A DNA stretch of 47,080 nt from contig JAFECH010000003.1 in the NCBI GenBank assembly GCA_018242255.1, positions 1 to 47,080 of the forward strand. Reading direction: 5' to 3'. A model generated the notes under the pieces. It worked only from the letters and a program-made list of their open reading frames with translations. It was not told the origin of the DNA and made no database searches. Shown here piece by piece: positions 25,898 through 36,615 of this stretch. Each line of letters opens with the position of its first letter. Position 1 is the first letter of the stretch. The position numbers and the translations under genes were made by a program. The stretch is from Pseudomonadota bacterium. Its GTDB lineage: Bacteria > Pseudomonadota > Alphaproteobacteria > Rhizobiales > Hyphomicrobiaceae.

Positions 25898-26191
25898 ATG
25901 TTCCGATCGAAGCCCGCGCGATTGACCGAGGAACGGGCAGAAGCACTGGCGTTGCAGATACTGACGTACGTGCTTACCGACACCAAGCAGATATCGCGCT
26001 TTTTGGCGCTGACCGGAAGCGACCCGCAAGACCTCCGAAACATCGCCACGTCGCGCGAGTTGCAGCTCGCGACGCTTGAGTTTCTATTGTCGGATGAAGG
26101 ACTTCTTCTGGCCTTCTGCCAGGAGCACGGAATCGATCCGGCGCTGATCGCACCAGCTCATCAGCTTCTCGCCGGTCCGATACACGATTGA
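25898..26191 (+). CDS. DUF3572 family protein
   Basis: A 97-residue all-helical cytoplasmic protein. ERAEALALQILTYVLTD, RFLALTGSDPQDLRNIA and LATLEFLLSDEGLLLAFCQEHGIDP form the DUF3572 pattern, confined mostly to alphaproteobacteria and of unknown function. ATG 25898 starts at the family boundary; an upstream frame from 25808 is unlikely. It is divergent from divK and shares its control region, and it converges on eipB with only four bases between stops. Confidence 0.85.
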   Translation: MFRSKPARLTEERAEALALQILTYVLTDTKQISRFLALTGSDPQDLRNIATSRELQLATLEFLLSDEGLLLAFCQEHGIDPALIAPAHQLLAGPIHD

Positions 26192-26195
26192 ATGC

Positions 26196-27080
26196 TTATT
26201 TCGTGGGGGTCGTCGCTGCGGGGCACTTGCCAGGTTCAAGGAACGTCAGCTCCTTGAGATCGCCCTTGATCGAAAATTCACCGTAATCAATCTTAAGGTC
26301 GCTCGTGACGCCGTTCTCGAAATAGCGGAACGACAGCTCGTAAGCGGGCGTCTGGTCTTCGTGTTCTTTGCCAGCGTCGAAATAGCTGATCGTCATCGGC
26401 CAGGATTCGACTTTCGCCAGCTGATCGGCACCCTTGAACGTGCCGACAGACGCATCAGGTCCAGTCCCGAACTTCTGGCCGATGATTGTATTGGTCAGGT
26501 AGTATTTCTCGCCCTTCTCCGAACCGTCGTAGAGATTGGCGGTGAACATCTTCACGCCGCTCTTGGCCGCCTGGACCAAAGTCGAAGCATGTTGCATCGG
26601 GAAATAAATGTCGGTCGGCAGCGATAGTCGTTTCTTGGCGGGCTTCACGAGATCGACACCGACAACAGGCGTCGCGCCCTTTGTCCTTAGCGCATCGCCC
26701 TGGCTCGAATCCGCCAGCTCATCATTCTGATATTGCGTCGAAGAAAAACGGAGCTTCTTTGCGTCAGCCTCTTCCCAACTCGAATTTCTAAGATCGCTGA
26801 CTGTCTCGACGCCGTCCTGGTTCGTCATGACAGTGACGAAGCGCATGTTCTGCGTATAGCCCTCGCACGGCGAGCCTTTAAGCTCATAAACCATCCGGCC
26901 AACGATTCCGGTGACGCCGGAGCCCGCCGACGCATCGCCCAACGAGAGATCGTATACGGCGCGATGCGGTGAGAACGGCACAAGGTCTGCCGCCGCTGCG
27001 GACCGGCTCGCCGTTCCTGACGCAAGGCCCGCTACCAGGGTCGAAAGCGCTATCAAAGCGTAGCCAAAACGGGTCGTCAT
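26196..27080 (-). CDS. eipB: EipB family periplasmic protein (DUF1849)
   Basis: A 294-residue exported protein. Start at 27080 (MTTRFGYALIAL) gives a proper signal peptide ending near AAA; a longer frame to 27173 is unlikely. Mature start DLVPFSPHRAVYDLSLG matches the EipB/DUF1849 family, whose Brucella member is a beta-spiral protein needed for envelope integrity and forms one conserved disulfide. Two cysteines stand in the expected places (GSPCEGY near the N-terminus and EPGKCPA near the C-terminus). It is divergent from the RidA gene. Confidence 0.9.
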   Translation of the reverse strand: MTTRFGYALIALSTLVAGLASGTASRSAAAADLVPFSPHRAVYDLSLGDASAGSGVTGIVGRMVYELKGSPCEGYTQNMRFVTVMTNQDGVETVSDLRNSSWEEADAKKLRFSSTQYQNDELADSSQGDALRTKGATPVVGVDLVKPAKKRLSLPTDIYFPMQHASTLVQAAKSGVKMFTANLYDGSEKGEKYYLTNTIIGQKFGTGPDASVGTFKGADQLAKVESWPMTISYFDAGKEHEDQTPAYELSFRYFENGVTSDLKIDYGEFSIKGDLKELTFLEPGKCPAATTPTK

Positions 27081-27210
27081 CGAACTCAGCTCGCTCTCAG
27101 GGCGGAAAAGGCTATAGGTACCGCAAACAAGGTAGCAGATAAAGCATTTACAAAAGGGCGTTGCGACGGCCACAAGCTACTGAACAACCTAAACATCGAG
27201 TAATCTTTCA

Positions 27211-27672
27211 ATGACCTCCATCGAACAGCGGCTTGCAGAACTGGGCTTGAAACTCCCCGAAGCTCCGCAACCCGTCGCCAATTACGTGCCGTTTCTCATT
27301 TCGGGCGATCAGCTCTTCATCTCCGGTCAGGTCGCCAAGGACGGGGCAGGCCGCATTCTGTCGGGAACGCTCGGCGCTGGTGTCTTGATCGAGGAAGGCC
27401 AGGAAGCCGCCCGCCATTGCGCGCTCAACCTGCTCGCACAGGCTAAAGCCGCGCTTGGCGATCTCGGCCGCATCGTGCAAGTCCTGAGGCTGACGGGTTT
27501 CGTCGCATCCACGCCTGACTTCTACGATCAGCCGAAAGTCATTAATGGCGCCTCCGACTTGATGGTAGCCGCTCTGGGCGATGCAGGCCGCCACACCCGT
27601 TCCGCCGTCGGCGTCGCGAGCCTGCCGCTGAATGCTTGCGTCGAGATCGACGCCATCTTCAAGGTGCGCTGA
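27211..27672 (+). CDS. RidA family protein
   Basis: A 153-residue protein of the YjgF/YER057c/RidA family, which in its best-known members hydrolyses reactive enamine/imine intermediates. The ending HTRSAVGVASLPLNACVEIDAIF carries the Arg needed for deaminase activity in archetypal RidA; other subgroups lack it. It is about 25 residues longer than E. coli RidA (subgroup with an N-terminal extension), so the exact substrate is unknown. The next gene starts four bases after its stop, suggesting an operon with the glycerophosphodiesterase. Confidence 0.92.
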   Translation: MTSIEQRLAELGLKLPEAPQPVANYVPFLISGDQLFISGQVAKDGAGRILSGTLGAGVLIEEGQEAARHCALNLLAQAKAALGDLGRIVQVLRLTGFVASTPDFYDQPKVINGASDLMVAALGDAGRHTRSAVGVASLPLNACVEIDAIFKVR

Positions 27673-27676
27673 CGTC

Positions 27677-28429
27677 ATGGCCGATCATACCGCGTTTTTC
27701 CGGCCCGTTGCTCACCGTGGGCTGCACGACAGCAAGCGCGGCATTATCGAAAATACCGGCCCCGCCTTCGAAGCGGCAATCGCGGCCGGTTACGGCATCG
27801 AATGTGATATTCGATCGATCAAGCGCGGCGTTCCGGTCGTTTTTCATGACGAGACGCTGCAACGGCTCGTCGGCAGTCGAGGCCTCGTTGCCGATCTCAA
27901 GGAAAGCGACCTCAAGACGCTGCGCCACCGAGAAAGCGACACACCAATTCTCACGCTCGCTGCGCTTCTCGATCTGGTGGCTGGACGTGTGCCGCTCCTG
28001 ATCGAGATCAAAAGCGAATGGGAGCCACCGAACAAAGCATTCATCGCCAATATTGCTGCAGCCGTCGCCGCGTATCCCGGGCCCATCGCATTGATGTCGT
28101 TCGACCCGGCGGTGATGGTCGCGATAAGGACAGCGGCGCCTGAGATCCTTCGCGGTATGGTCTCCGGCAGCTACGTAGGACCCGGCTGGTGGCCGCGCAA
28201 GATCGGCAAGGCCCGCGCCAAGGATCTTCGCGACCTCCTGGAATCGGGCGCTGTCGCACCGGATTTCTACGCCTACGAAGTCGATGCGCTGCCGACGCCG
28301 GTGACCGAATTCGTGCGTCGCACGTTGGGCCTGCCGGTCTTCACTTGGACAGTGCGCACAGCCAAGCAGCGCCGCATTGCCGAAACATGGGCCGACGCCA
28401 TGATCTTCGAAGGCTTCCGGCCTGAATAG
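27677..28429 (+). CDS. Glycerophosphodiester phosphodiesterase
   Basis: A 250-residue GDPD-family TIM barrel that splits glycerophosphodiesters into glycerol 3-phosphate and an alcohol. Catalytic signature: VAHRGLHDSK, GIIENTGPAFEAAIAAGYGIECDI, VVFHDETLQRL, and LLIEIKSEW. No signal peptide is seen, so it acts in the cytoplasm, like UgpQ. It probably shares a message with the RidA gene. Confidence 0.93.
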   Translation: MADHTAFFRPVAHRGLHDSKRGIIENTGPAFEAAIAAGYGIECDIRSIKRGVPVVFHDETLQRLVGSRGLVADLKESDLKTLRHRESDTPILTLAALLDLVAGRVPLLIEIKSEWEPPNKAFIANIAAAVAAYPGPIALMSFDPAVMVAIRTAAPEILRGMVSGSYVGPGWWPRKIGKARAKDLRDLLESGAVAPDFYAYEVDALPTPVTEFVRRTLGLPVFTWTVRTAKQRRIAETWADAMIFEGFRPE

Positions 28430-28545
28430 CCCGGCCCGCGACATCGCGCGCGGCCAGGGTCGCGCGAGACAGCCCTGCCGTGCAATCGCTTTGATCCTAT
28501 ATCAAGACGTTGCATAGATTTTGGGTAGGCGCGACAACGGACCGA

Positions 28546-29712
28546 ATGCCGATATTTTCCGACACTGCCGTCAATCTAGTCCCTTCGATCGCGACGCTAA
28601 ATGCCGCGCAGTGGGACGCATGCGCCAATCCCGATCCAGCGATCTTCAACCCGTTTGTCAGCCACGCCTTCCTTAAGGCCTTGGAGGATTCGCATGCTGT
28701 CGGCCGGCAAACCGGCTGGCTGCCGCGTCACCTGGTCATCAACGATGATGCCGGAAACATCACCGCCGCTGCGCCCGCCTACGTCAAATCGCACAGCCAG
28801 GGCGAATACGTTTTCGATCACGGATGGGCCGACGCTTATGAGCACGCAGGCGGCCGCTACTATCCAAAACTCCAGATCGCAGTGCCGTTTACGCCAGTTC
28901 CCGGCCCGCGCCTTCTCGTGAAGCCCGGCGCATCCAGCGACGAGCAGGTGCTCGCAGCCGCTATAATCGAAGTCGTGCGTCAGGGCGGGTTGTCGTCCGC
29001 CCATCTGACATTCCTGAATGCCGAAACGGCCGCACGTCTGAAAGAGTTCGGCTTCCTCACCCGCGTCGGCCAGCAGTTCCATTGGCAGAACGACGGTTAC
29101 GCATCGTTCGACGATTTTCTGGTATCGCTGGCCTCGCGCAAACGCAAAGCTGTCAGAAAGGAACGGCAAGCGGCCCTCGCGCCCGGCATCGAGATCGAAC
29201 AGATCTCCGGCAAAGACATCACCGAAGATCATTGGGACGCGATGTTCACGTTCTACATGGACACCGGCAATCGCAAGTGGGGGCGCCCTTACCTCAACCG
29301 CACGTTCTTTACGCTGCTGGGCGAGACGATGGCCGAGCATTGCCTACTCGTCTTCGCCAAACGCGACGGCCAGTACATCGCCGGCGCTCTCAACCTGATC
29401 GGCGGCGATTGCCTTTATGGCCGCTATTGGGGCGCCACGGAGCATCATCCGGCTCTGCATTTCGAGGTCTGCTACTATCAGGCCATCGATTATGCCATCA
29501 CCAATAAGCTGCCGCGCGTCGAAGCGGGCGCCCAGGGCGAGCATAAGCTCGCACGCGGCTATCTGCCGGTCGAAACCTATTCGGCCCACTGGATCGCCGA
29601 TCCATCCCTCCGCCGAGCCGTCGAGCGTTTCCTCCTGCAGGAGCGTGAGGCCGTCGCCCAGATGAATGCCGACTTGACCGAAATGGGTCCCTATCGCAAA
29701 GACGAGGCTTGA
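28546..29712 (+). CDS. FemAB-like acyltransferase (GNAT fold)
   Basis: A 388-residue protein of the FemAB-like family (PF04339-type). Characteristic segments: FNPFVSHAFLKALEDS, GWLPRHLV, YYPKLQIAVPFTPVPGPRLL, RKRKAVRKERQAA, and the paired GNAT motifs YIAGALNLIGGDCLYGRYWG with FEVCYYQAIDYAI. FemAB relatives add amino acids to peptidoglycan precursors; the role of this branch is not established. ATG 28546 is used (an upstream TTG at 28510 is possible). It forms part of a conserved run with the HIT gene. Confidence 0.9.
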   Translation: MPIFSDTAVNLVPSIATLNAAQWDACANPDPAIFNPFVSHAFLKALEDSHAVGRQTGWLPRHLVINDDAGNITAAAPAYVKSHSQGEYVFDHGWADAYEHAGGRYYPKLQIAVPFTPVPGPRLLVKPGASSDEQVLAAAIIEVVRQGGLSSAHLTFLNAETAARLKEFGFLTRVGQQFHWQNDGYASFDDFLVSLASRKRKAVRKERQAALAPGIEIEQISGKDITEDHWDAMFTFYMDTGNRKWGRPYLNRTFFTLLGETMAEHCLLVFAKRDGQYIAGALNLIGGDCLYGRYWGATEHHPALHFEVCYYQAIDYAITNKLPRVEAGAQGEHKLARGYLPVETYSAHWIADPSLRRAVERFLLQEREAVAQMNADLTEMGPYRKDEA

Positions 29713-29756
29713 AGCGGCCCCGGCCGGGTGCCGCGATACCGGGCCGAGCGAACACC

Positions 29757-30176
29757 ATGTCCTACGACAATTCCAACATCTTCGCGAAAATCCTGCGCGG
29801 CGAGATCCCGTGCCACAAGGTCTACGAGGATGACGACGCCATCGTCTTCATGGATGTGATGCCCCAAACGTCGGGCCACACGCTGGTTGTTCCAAAAGCG
29901 CCGTCGCGCAACCTGCTTGATGCCGATCCGACTGTGCTCGCGAAAATCATCCCGCTTGTGCAGAAGGTCTCCATCGCTGCCAAAGCCGCCTTCGAAGCCG
30001 ACGGCATCAGCATCGCCCAATTCAACGAACCGGCCGGCGGGCAGACGGTATTTCACCTGCATTTCCATGTTATGCCGCGCTACGACGGCCAGCCCCTGCA
30101 GTTACACGCGCGCCAGATGGAAGACGCCGCCATCCTGGCAGCCAATGCCGAGAAGCTCAAAGCGGCGCTGGCGTAG
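29757..30176 (+). CDS. HIT family hydrolase
   Basis: A 139-residue histidine-triad protein (HINT-type). Active-site motif HLHFHVMP fits the HxHxHxx signature, and NIFAKILRGEIPCHKVYEDD is the usual N-terminus. HIT proteins hydrolyse nucleoside phosphoramidates and related dinucleotides. ATG 29757 matches the family start; a longer frame begins at 29709. It lies 44 bases after the FemAB-like gene. Confidence 0.95.
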   Translation: MSYDNSNIFAKILRGEIPCHKVYEDDDAIVFMDVMPQTSGHTLVVPKAPSRNLLDADPTVLAKIIPLVQKVSIAAKAAFEADGISIAQFNEPAGGQTVFHLHFHVMPRYDGQPLQLHARQMEDAAILAANAEKLKAALA

Positions 30177-30256
30177 CTTCACTGGACGACGGGCCGGATC
30201 TCCCCTTCACAGCACGCCGTCCCACGCCTACCTCTATGCGGGTAAGGAGGTGTGCC

Positions 30257-30898
30257 ATGTCCGTCGTCCTTATTATCGGTGCGAGTAGCGGGATCGGCTA
30301 CGAAGCCGTGAAAGCCGCGCTCTCAGCGGGGCACGATGTCCGCGCATTCTCCCGCTCGGCAAAGAACATATCGATCAGCGACCCCAAACTCGTGAAGCTC
30401 AACGGTGATGCGCGCTCGAGTTCCGATGTCGGCGCCGCAATGCAAGGCGTGGACGCTGTCATTCAATCGCTCGGCGTCAAAACACTCAGCGAACTTGCCT
30501 TCGGCACGACGATTTTCTCCGAAGCGACGCGCGTTATGGTCGACAGGATGCAGCAGACCGGCGTTCGCCGCCTTGTCATGGTGACTGGCGTCGGCGCCGG
30601 AAACAGTCGTGGGCGCATTCACCCTCTCTATGATTACGTGATGTTTCCGCTGTTCCTGCAGCGCGTTTATGCCGACAAAGATATCGCCGAAGATATCGTT
30701 CAGAAAAGCAACCTTGACTGGACGATCGTCCGGCCGGGATTGCTGACAAATGCGCCGGCCAAGAAGCGGTATAAGGTTCTAAACGACATGAAGGACTGGC
30801 GCGGAGGCGCAATATCCCGCGCCGATGTTGCCGACTACATGGTCAAAAGCCTTGCCGACCCGGCGACGTACGGGAAAACGCCGATCCTCGTCGATTGA
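30257..30898 (+). CDS. NAD(P)-binding SDR-like protein
   Basis: A 213-residue atypical short-chain dehydrogenase (NAD(P)H-binding family). The N-terminal Rossmann motif LIIGASSGIGYEAVKAAL is intact. A typical YxxxK catalytic pair is not obvious; the DWTIVRPGLLTN segment is typical of the family of NmrA- or flavin-reductase-like sensors. Substrate unknown. A strong AAGGAGG site precedes the ATG. It is convergent with clpA across a clear terminator. Confidence 0.88.
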   Translation: MSVVLIIGASSGIGYEAVKAALSAGHDVRAFSRSAKNISISDPKLVKLNGDARSSSDVGAAMQGVDAVIQSLGVKTLSELAFGTTIFSEATRVMVDRMQQTGVRRLVMVTGVGAGNSRGRIHPLYDYVMFPLFLQRVYADKDIAEDIVQKSNLDWTIVRPGLLTNAPAKKRYKVLNDMKDWRGGAISRADVADYMVKSLADPATYGKTPILVD

Positions 30899-30913
30899 CT
30901 TTGCTCCAAACAA

Positions 30914-30941
30914 AAAGCACGGGAGAGCGCTCCCGTGCTTT
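30914..30941. terminator. Bidirectional intrinsic terminator
   Basis: Perfect 12-bp stem AAAGCACGGGAG / CTCCCGTGCTTT with a four-base loop. A-rich sequence before it and T-rich sequence after it let it act on both strands. It lies between the convergent SDR-like gene (stop 30898) and clpA (stop 30969). Confidence 0.9.
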
Positions 30942-30968
30942 CTATTTTCTTGGCAGCAGACGTCGCGA

Positions 30969-33422
<2,454 letters not shown>

Positions 33423-33429
33423 TCGAGTC

Positions 33430-33819
33430 CTACTCTTTCTCCATGGTGCATTGAAGAGGATGGCCATGCTGCCGCGAGAAGTCCATGACCTGCGTCACCT
33501 TGGTTTCAGCTACCTCGTACGTATACACGCCGCAAATACCGACGCCTTTATGGTGGACATGAAGCATGATGCGGGTGGCATCTTCTTGTCCCTTGTTGAA
33601 GAAACGCTGCAGAACAAGAACGACGAACTCCATCGGCGTGAAGTCGTCGTTCAGCAGAAGAACTTTATATAGGTTCGGCTTCTTCGTTTTGGGACGGGTC
33701 TTCGTGACAATACCCGTCTTCGACTCGCTATCGCCGTCATCGCGACGCGGACCATCGGGCGGCTCGTTCGCCGCCATGCGGGCAACGTGCACCAAGGAGT
33801 GGATTTCCACTTTCTTCAT
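33430..33819 (-). CDS. clpS: ClpS adaptor protein
   Basis: ClpS delivers N-degron substrates to ClpA. The core [48 protein letters not shown] and [10 protein letters not shown] is complete. Start choice: ATG 33819 (129 residues) has GAGG six bases upstream; ATG 33777 gives 115 residues, closer to other alphaproteobacterial ClpS. A frame extending to 33951 is unlikely. Upstream and in operon with clpA. Confidence 0.96.
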   Translation of the reverse strand: MKKVEIHSLVHVARMAANEPPDGPRRDDGDSESKTGIVTKTRPKTKKPNLYKVLLLNDDFTPMEFVVLVLQRFFNKGQEDATRIMLHVHHKGVGICGVYTYEVAETKVTQVMDFSRQHGHPLQCTMEKE

Positions 33820-34441
33820 CGCGTGCCTCGGGCAAACCCCGAATCCATCGGATCTCCTAACGCTATCCCGCAAGCTTCGCCCGTTGGAGGCAGAAAAGTT
33901 ACGCTTGCACCGCAAACGCCTGCTCCCAAGGACAATTGTCTCATTCGCCAAATGTTCAAGCTAAACACCCGTGTTCATCAAGCCCGTAATATAGGCACGC
34001 TGACGAGCAAAAAATAGAACGAGCCGTGCGGCGCTTCGGACAGGCTCGACGCATGGGACAATGTCGTTTGCACAGTCACTCACCCCCATCCTTATGACAC
34101 CCCTCTTGGCCGCTTCCCGCCAAGCCGCGGCAGCCAAGTATCCGGTCTCGCCCTAGCATCGCTGCGCGGGCCATTTCAGGACCTTAGCGCCCAATAATGG
34201 GACAGCCAAAGGTCTAAATTTTACCCTGTTCTTTAACGCTAACGAAGTCTTCCGCCTCTTAAAGTGAGGCTGGCACTCCGAAAGCGCCAAAGGCCTCTTT
34301 GACGCCAAAAAGGTGCCCAAAAACAATGCTCCTCTTGTCGATATCGGTGGGTGGGGCGCCTGTGGGAGCCGGTCGGCAATCTCACAAAATAGGGTGTCAG
34401 TCATTGCCGCTTTCCAAGGGCGGCCAGAGGGATAGAGCGTC
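33820..34441. other. Non-coding region between clpS and the DD-carboxypeptidase gene
   Basis: No gene that I can support. It must hold divergent promoters; a TATATT -10-like hexamer lies at about 33990 on the minus strand but has no good -35. A 5-bp hairpin (GCCTC 34254-34258, GAGGC 34266-34270) is weak. The long minus-strand frame 34153-34575 overlaps the carboxypeptidase and is a shadow. A small RNA gene cannot be excluded. Confidence 0.3.
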
Positions 34442-36091
34442 GTGTTGCGACGAGTACTTGCGTACGCATCAGCTTTTCTCATCGTTTTCGCCGTTGGCCT
34501 GACGGGCGCCGAAGCGCGGGTCGACCGCCACGCTGCGCTGATCCTGGATGCCAATACAGGCGCCATTCTCCACAACGACGACGGCGATGCGTCACGTCAC
34601 CCAGCGTCTCTGACCAAGATGATGACGCTGTACCTGACATTTGAGACGCTCCAGTCCGGACGCCTGCGCATGTCCGACAGGATTACGATTTCCGAGCATG
34701 CAGCCGACCAGGCGCCATCGAAGCTGGACCTCAAGCCCGGCGATCAAATCACCGTCGAAAACGCCATTAGGGCCATCGTCACCAAGTCGGCGAACGATAT
34801 CGCGGTTGCCCTCGCCGAAAAAATCGGTGGGTCCGAAACAAATTTCGCGCGCCTGATGAATGCCCGCGCCCGCGCCATAGGCATGTCGGGTACGCACTAC
34901 GAGAACGCCTCTGGTCTGCCCAATGACGAGCAGATCACCACCGCACGCGACATGGCGACCCTGGCGTTGCACCTGCAGGACGACTTTCCGCAGTATTACC
35001 CCTTCTTTTCCACCCGGGTATTTTCCTATGGTGGCAAGTCCTACCGCAACCACAACACGATGCTGAACACCTTCGCAGGCGTCGACGGCATCAAAACCGG
35101 ATACACCCGCGCATCCGGATTCAACCTCGTAACGTCCCTTCGTCGCGGCGAGAAACATTTGGTCGGTGTCGTCTTCGGCGGACGCACCGCAGCCTCCCGC
35201 AACGCTGAGATGCGAGTGCTTCTCACGCGAATGCTGTCGCGCGCATCACGCAACAAGACCCGTAGACCGATGCTGCTCGCTCATCTCAGAAGCGAACCGA
35301 AGATCGCGCAGCGCCCTGTCAAACGGGCTCAAGTCCGCACGGAAGCACCGCAGCCCTCTGTCCAAGCCGACGCGGCTGAAACGCCAGTGCAAATCTTCAA
35401 AGTCCGGGCCGTGCCGATCTCGACGAAGTCTCGTGCGCCGTCTCCTGACGACACGACCGACATGGAAGATAGCGGCCGCGAAGCCCCGGCGCGAAGCGTT
35501 CGGCCCATCCAGACTGCACCGTCCGGATATACGCGCGTCGGTAATGTGTCCGCACAGCCCGGAGCCCAGGTCGCACCAATTCGCTCCTTCGCGCCGGCCG
35601 ACTTGGCCAGTTCGAGCACTGCGTCGATAACGACCGCAACCGCTAAGATCGAACGCGTGGCCGCCTACACACCGCCCCCGCCCGCACCGGCACTACGACC
35701 GCAGCGGCTTCAGCAGCGCGAAGAAACCGGGCTGCACGATCCGCCGGTTATCCGTGGCATGCCGCCGTCTACGCTTGGCGCCCAAGCCCGCGCGTTGGGA
35801 GGTCAACCCGAGCCGCGCCGCAACACGGCCCGGACGACAAACGGCGGCCGTTACTCGGTTCAGATCGGTGCCTATAGCTCGATCGATGACGCCCAACGCG
35901 CCTTGACCGATGTCCAGGATCGCGCCGGACGCCTTCTCGCTGGCGTTTCCTCCGTCACCAACCCGACGATGAAAAACGGCCACCAGATCTTCCGGGCTCG
36001 CTTCACCGGCTTCAACGCCAATCGCGCAGCCTCAACATGCAACGCACTACGCCGCCAGTCGGTTGATTGCTTCGTCATGGCGGCCGAGTAA
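34442..36091 (+). CDS. D-alanyl-D-alanine carboxypeptidase with SPOR domain
   Basis: A 549-residue periplasmic penicillin-binding protein that trims the terminal D-Ala of peptidoglycan stems. N-terminal signal (cleaved near residue 25). The S11 peptidase domain has all three motifs: SLTK (Ser56-Lys59), SAN (116-118) and KTG (218-220). A long Pro/Ala/Arg-rich linker (about 290-465) leads to a C-terminal SPOR domain (about 472-549, RYSVQIGAYSS), which binds denuded glycan at the division septum. This targeting domain suggests action at division sites. Start GTG 34442. No operon partner. Confidence 0.95.
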   Translation: MLRRVLAYASAFLIVFAVGLTGAEARVDRHAALILDANTGAILHNDDGDASRHPASLTKMMTLYLTFETLQSGRLRMSDRITISEHAADQAPSKLDLKPGDQITVENAIRAIVTKSANDIAVALAEKIGGSETNFARLMNARARAIGMSGTHYENASGLPNDEQITTARDMATLALHLQDDFPQYYPFFSTRVFSYGGKSYRNHNTMLNTFAGVDGIKTGYTRASGFNLVTSLRRGEKHLVGVVFGGRTAASRNAEMRVLLTRMLSRASRNKTRRPMLLAHLRSEPKIAQRPVKRAQVRTEAPQPSVQADAAETPVQIFKVRAVPISTKSRAPSPDDTTDMEDSGREAPARSVRPIQTAPSGYTRVGNVSAQPGAQVAPIRSFAPADLASSSTASITTATAKIERVAAYTPPPPAPALRPQRLQQREETGLHDPPVIRGMPPSTLGAQARALGGQPEPRRNTARTTNGGRYSVQIGAYSSIDDAQRALTDVQDRAGRLLAGVSSVTNPTMKNGHQIFRARFTGFNANRAASTCNALRRQSVDCFVMAAE

Positions 36092-36156
36092 CGCCTTGCA
36101 CCGGAAAGCGGCGCAGTCGTAGCATTGCGGCCCAGCTTGCAATTTAAGGCTCTCCC

Positions 36157-36522
36157 GTGACCGCCAATAGTGAAATTCCGAAGCTTGTCGTCTTCCAGGG
36201 CGTCCTTCCGCCGGGCGACGTTTATCACCCAGCCGCCGACCGCCTCGTGGCCGGTAACCCGGTGCAGTGCGCACAAAACCTGTTTCAAAGCGCCGACGGC
36301 CATTTCAGCTCCGGCATCTGGAGCAGCGATCCAGGAACATGGCGCGTCGTTTTCACCGAAACCGAGTTCTGCCACATCCTCGAAGGCCTCATCGTCGTCC
36401 GTGGCGACGACGGGTCCGAGGCGACTTTCCGTGCTGGAGACGCCTTCCTGACGCCCGCCGGTTTCACCGGAACCTGGGAAGTCGTCGAACCCGCCAAGAA
36501 GTTCTACGCTGTTTATGAGTGA
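36157..36522 (+). CDS. Cupin domain protein (DUF861 type)
   Basis: A 121-residue single-domain cupin. Typical: GIWSSDPGTWRVVFTETEFCHILEG followed by GDAFLTPAGFTGTWEV, as in the cupin_3/DUF861 group. The group includes ureidoglycine aminohydrolase relatives, but most members have no known activity and this one has a reduced metal-binding set. Start is GTG 36157. Monocistronic by spacing; converges on putA. Confidence 0.9.
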   Translation: MTANSEIPKLVVFQGVLPPGDVYHPAADRLVAGNPVQCAQNLFQSADGHFSSGIWSSDPGTWRVVFTETEFCHILEGLIVVRGDDGSEATFRAGDAFLTPAGFTGTWEVVEPAKKFYAVYE

Positions 36523-36615
36523 CGACACCTCTGAGCGGCGCTCACTGGTATCCTACCAAAACCGTGCTTGCGGCCAACTCTGCGCAGCGGGCTCGCAAGC
36601 GCCGGCACAAAGGCT

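Noticed and set aside
34254-34270. Small hairpin upstream of the DD-carboxypeptidase as an attenuator
   Set aside because: Only five base pairs with no T-tract and far from the start codon; too weak to support.
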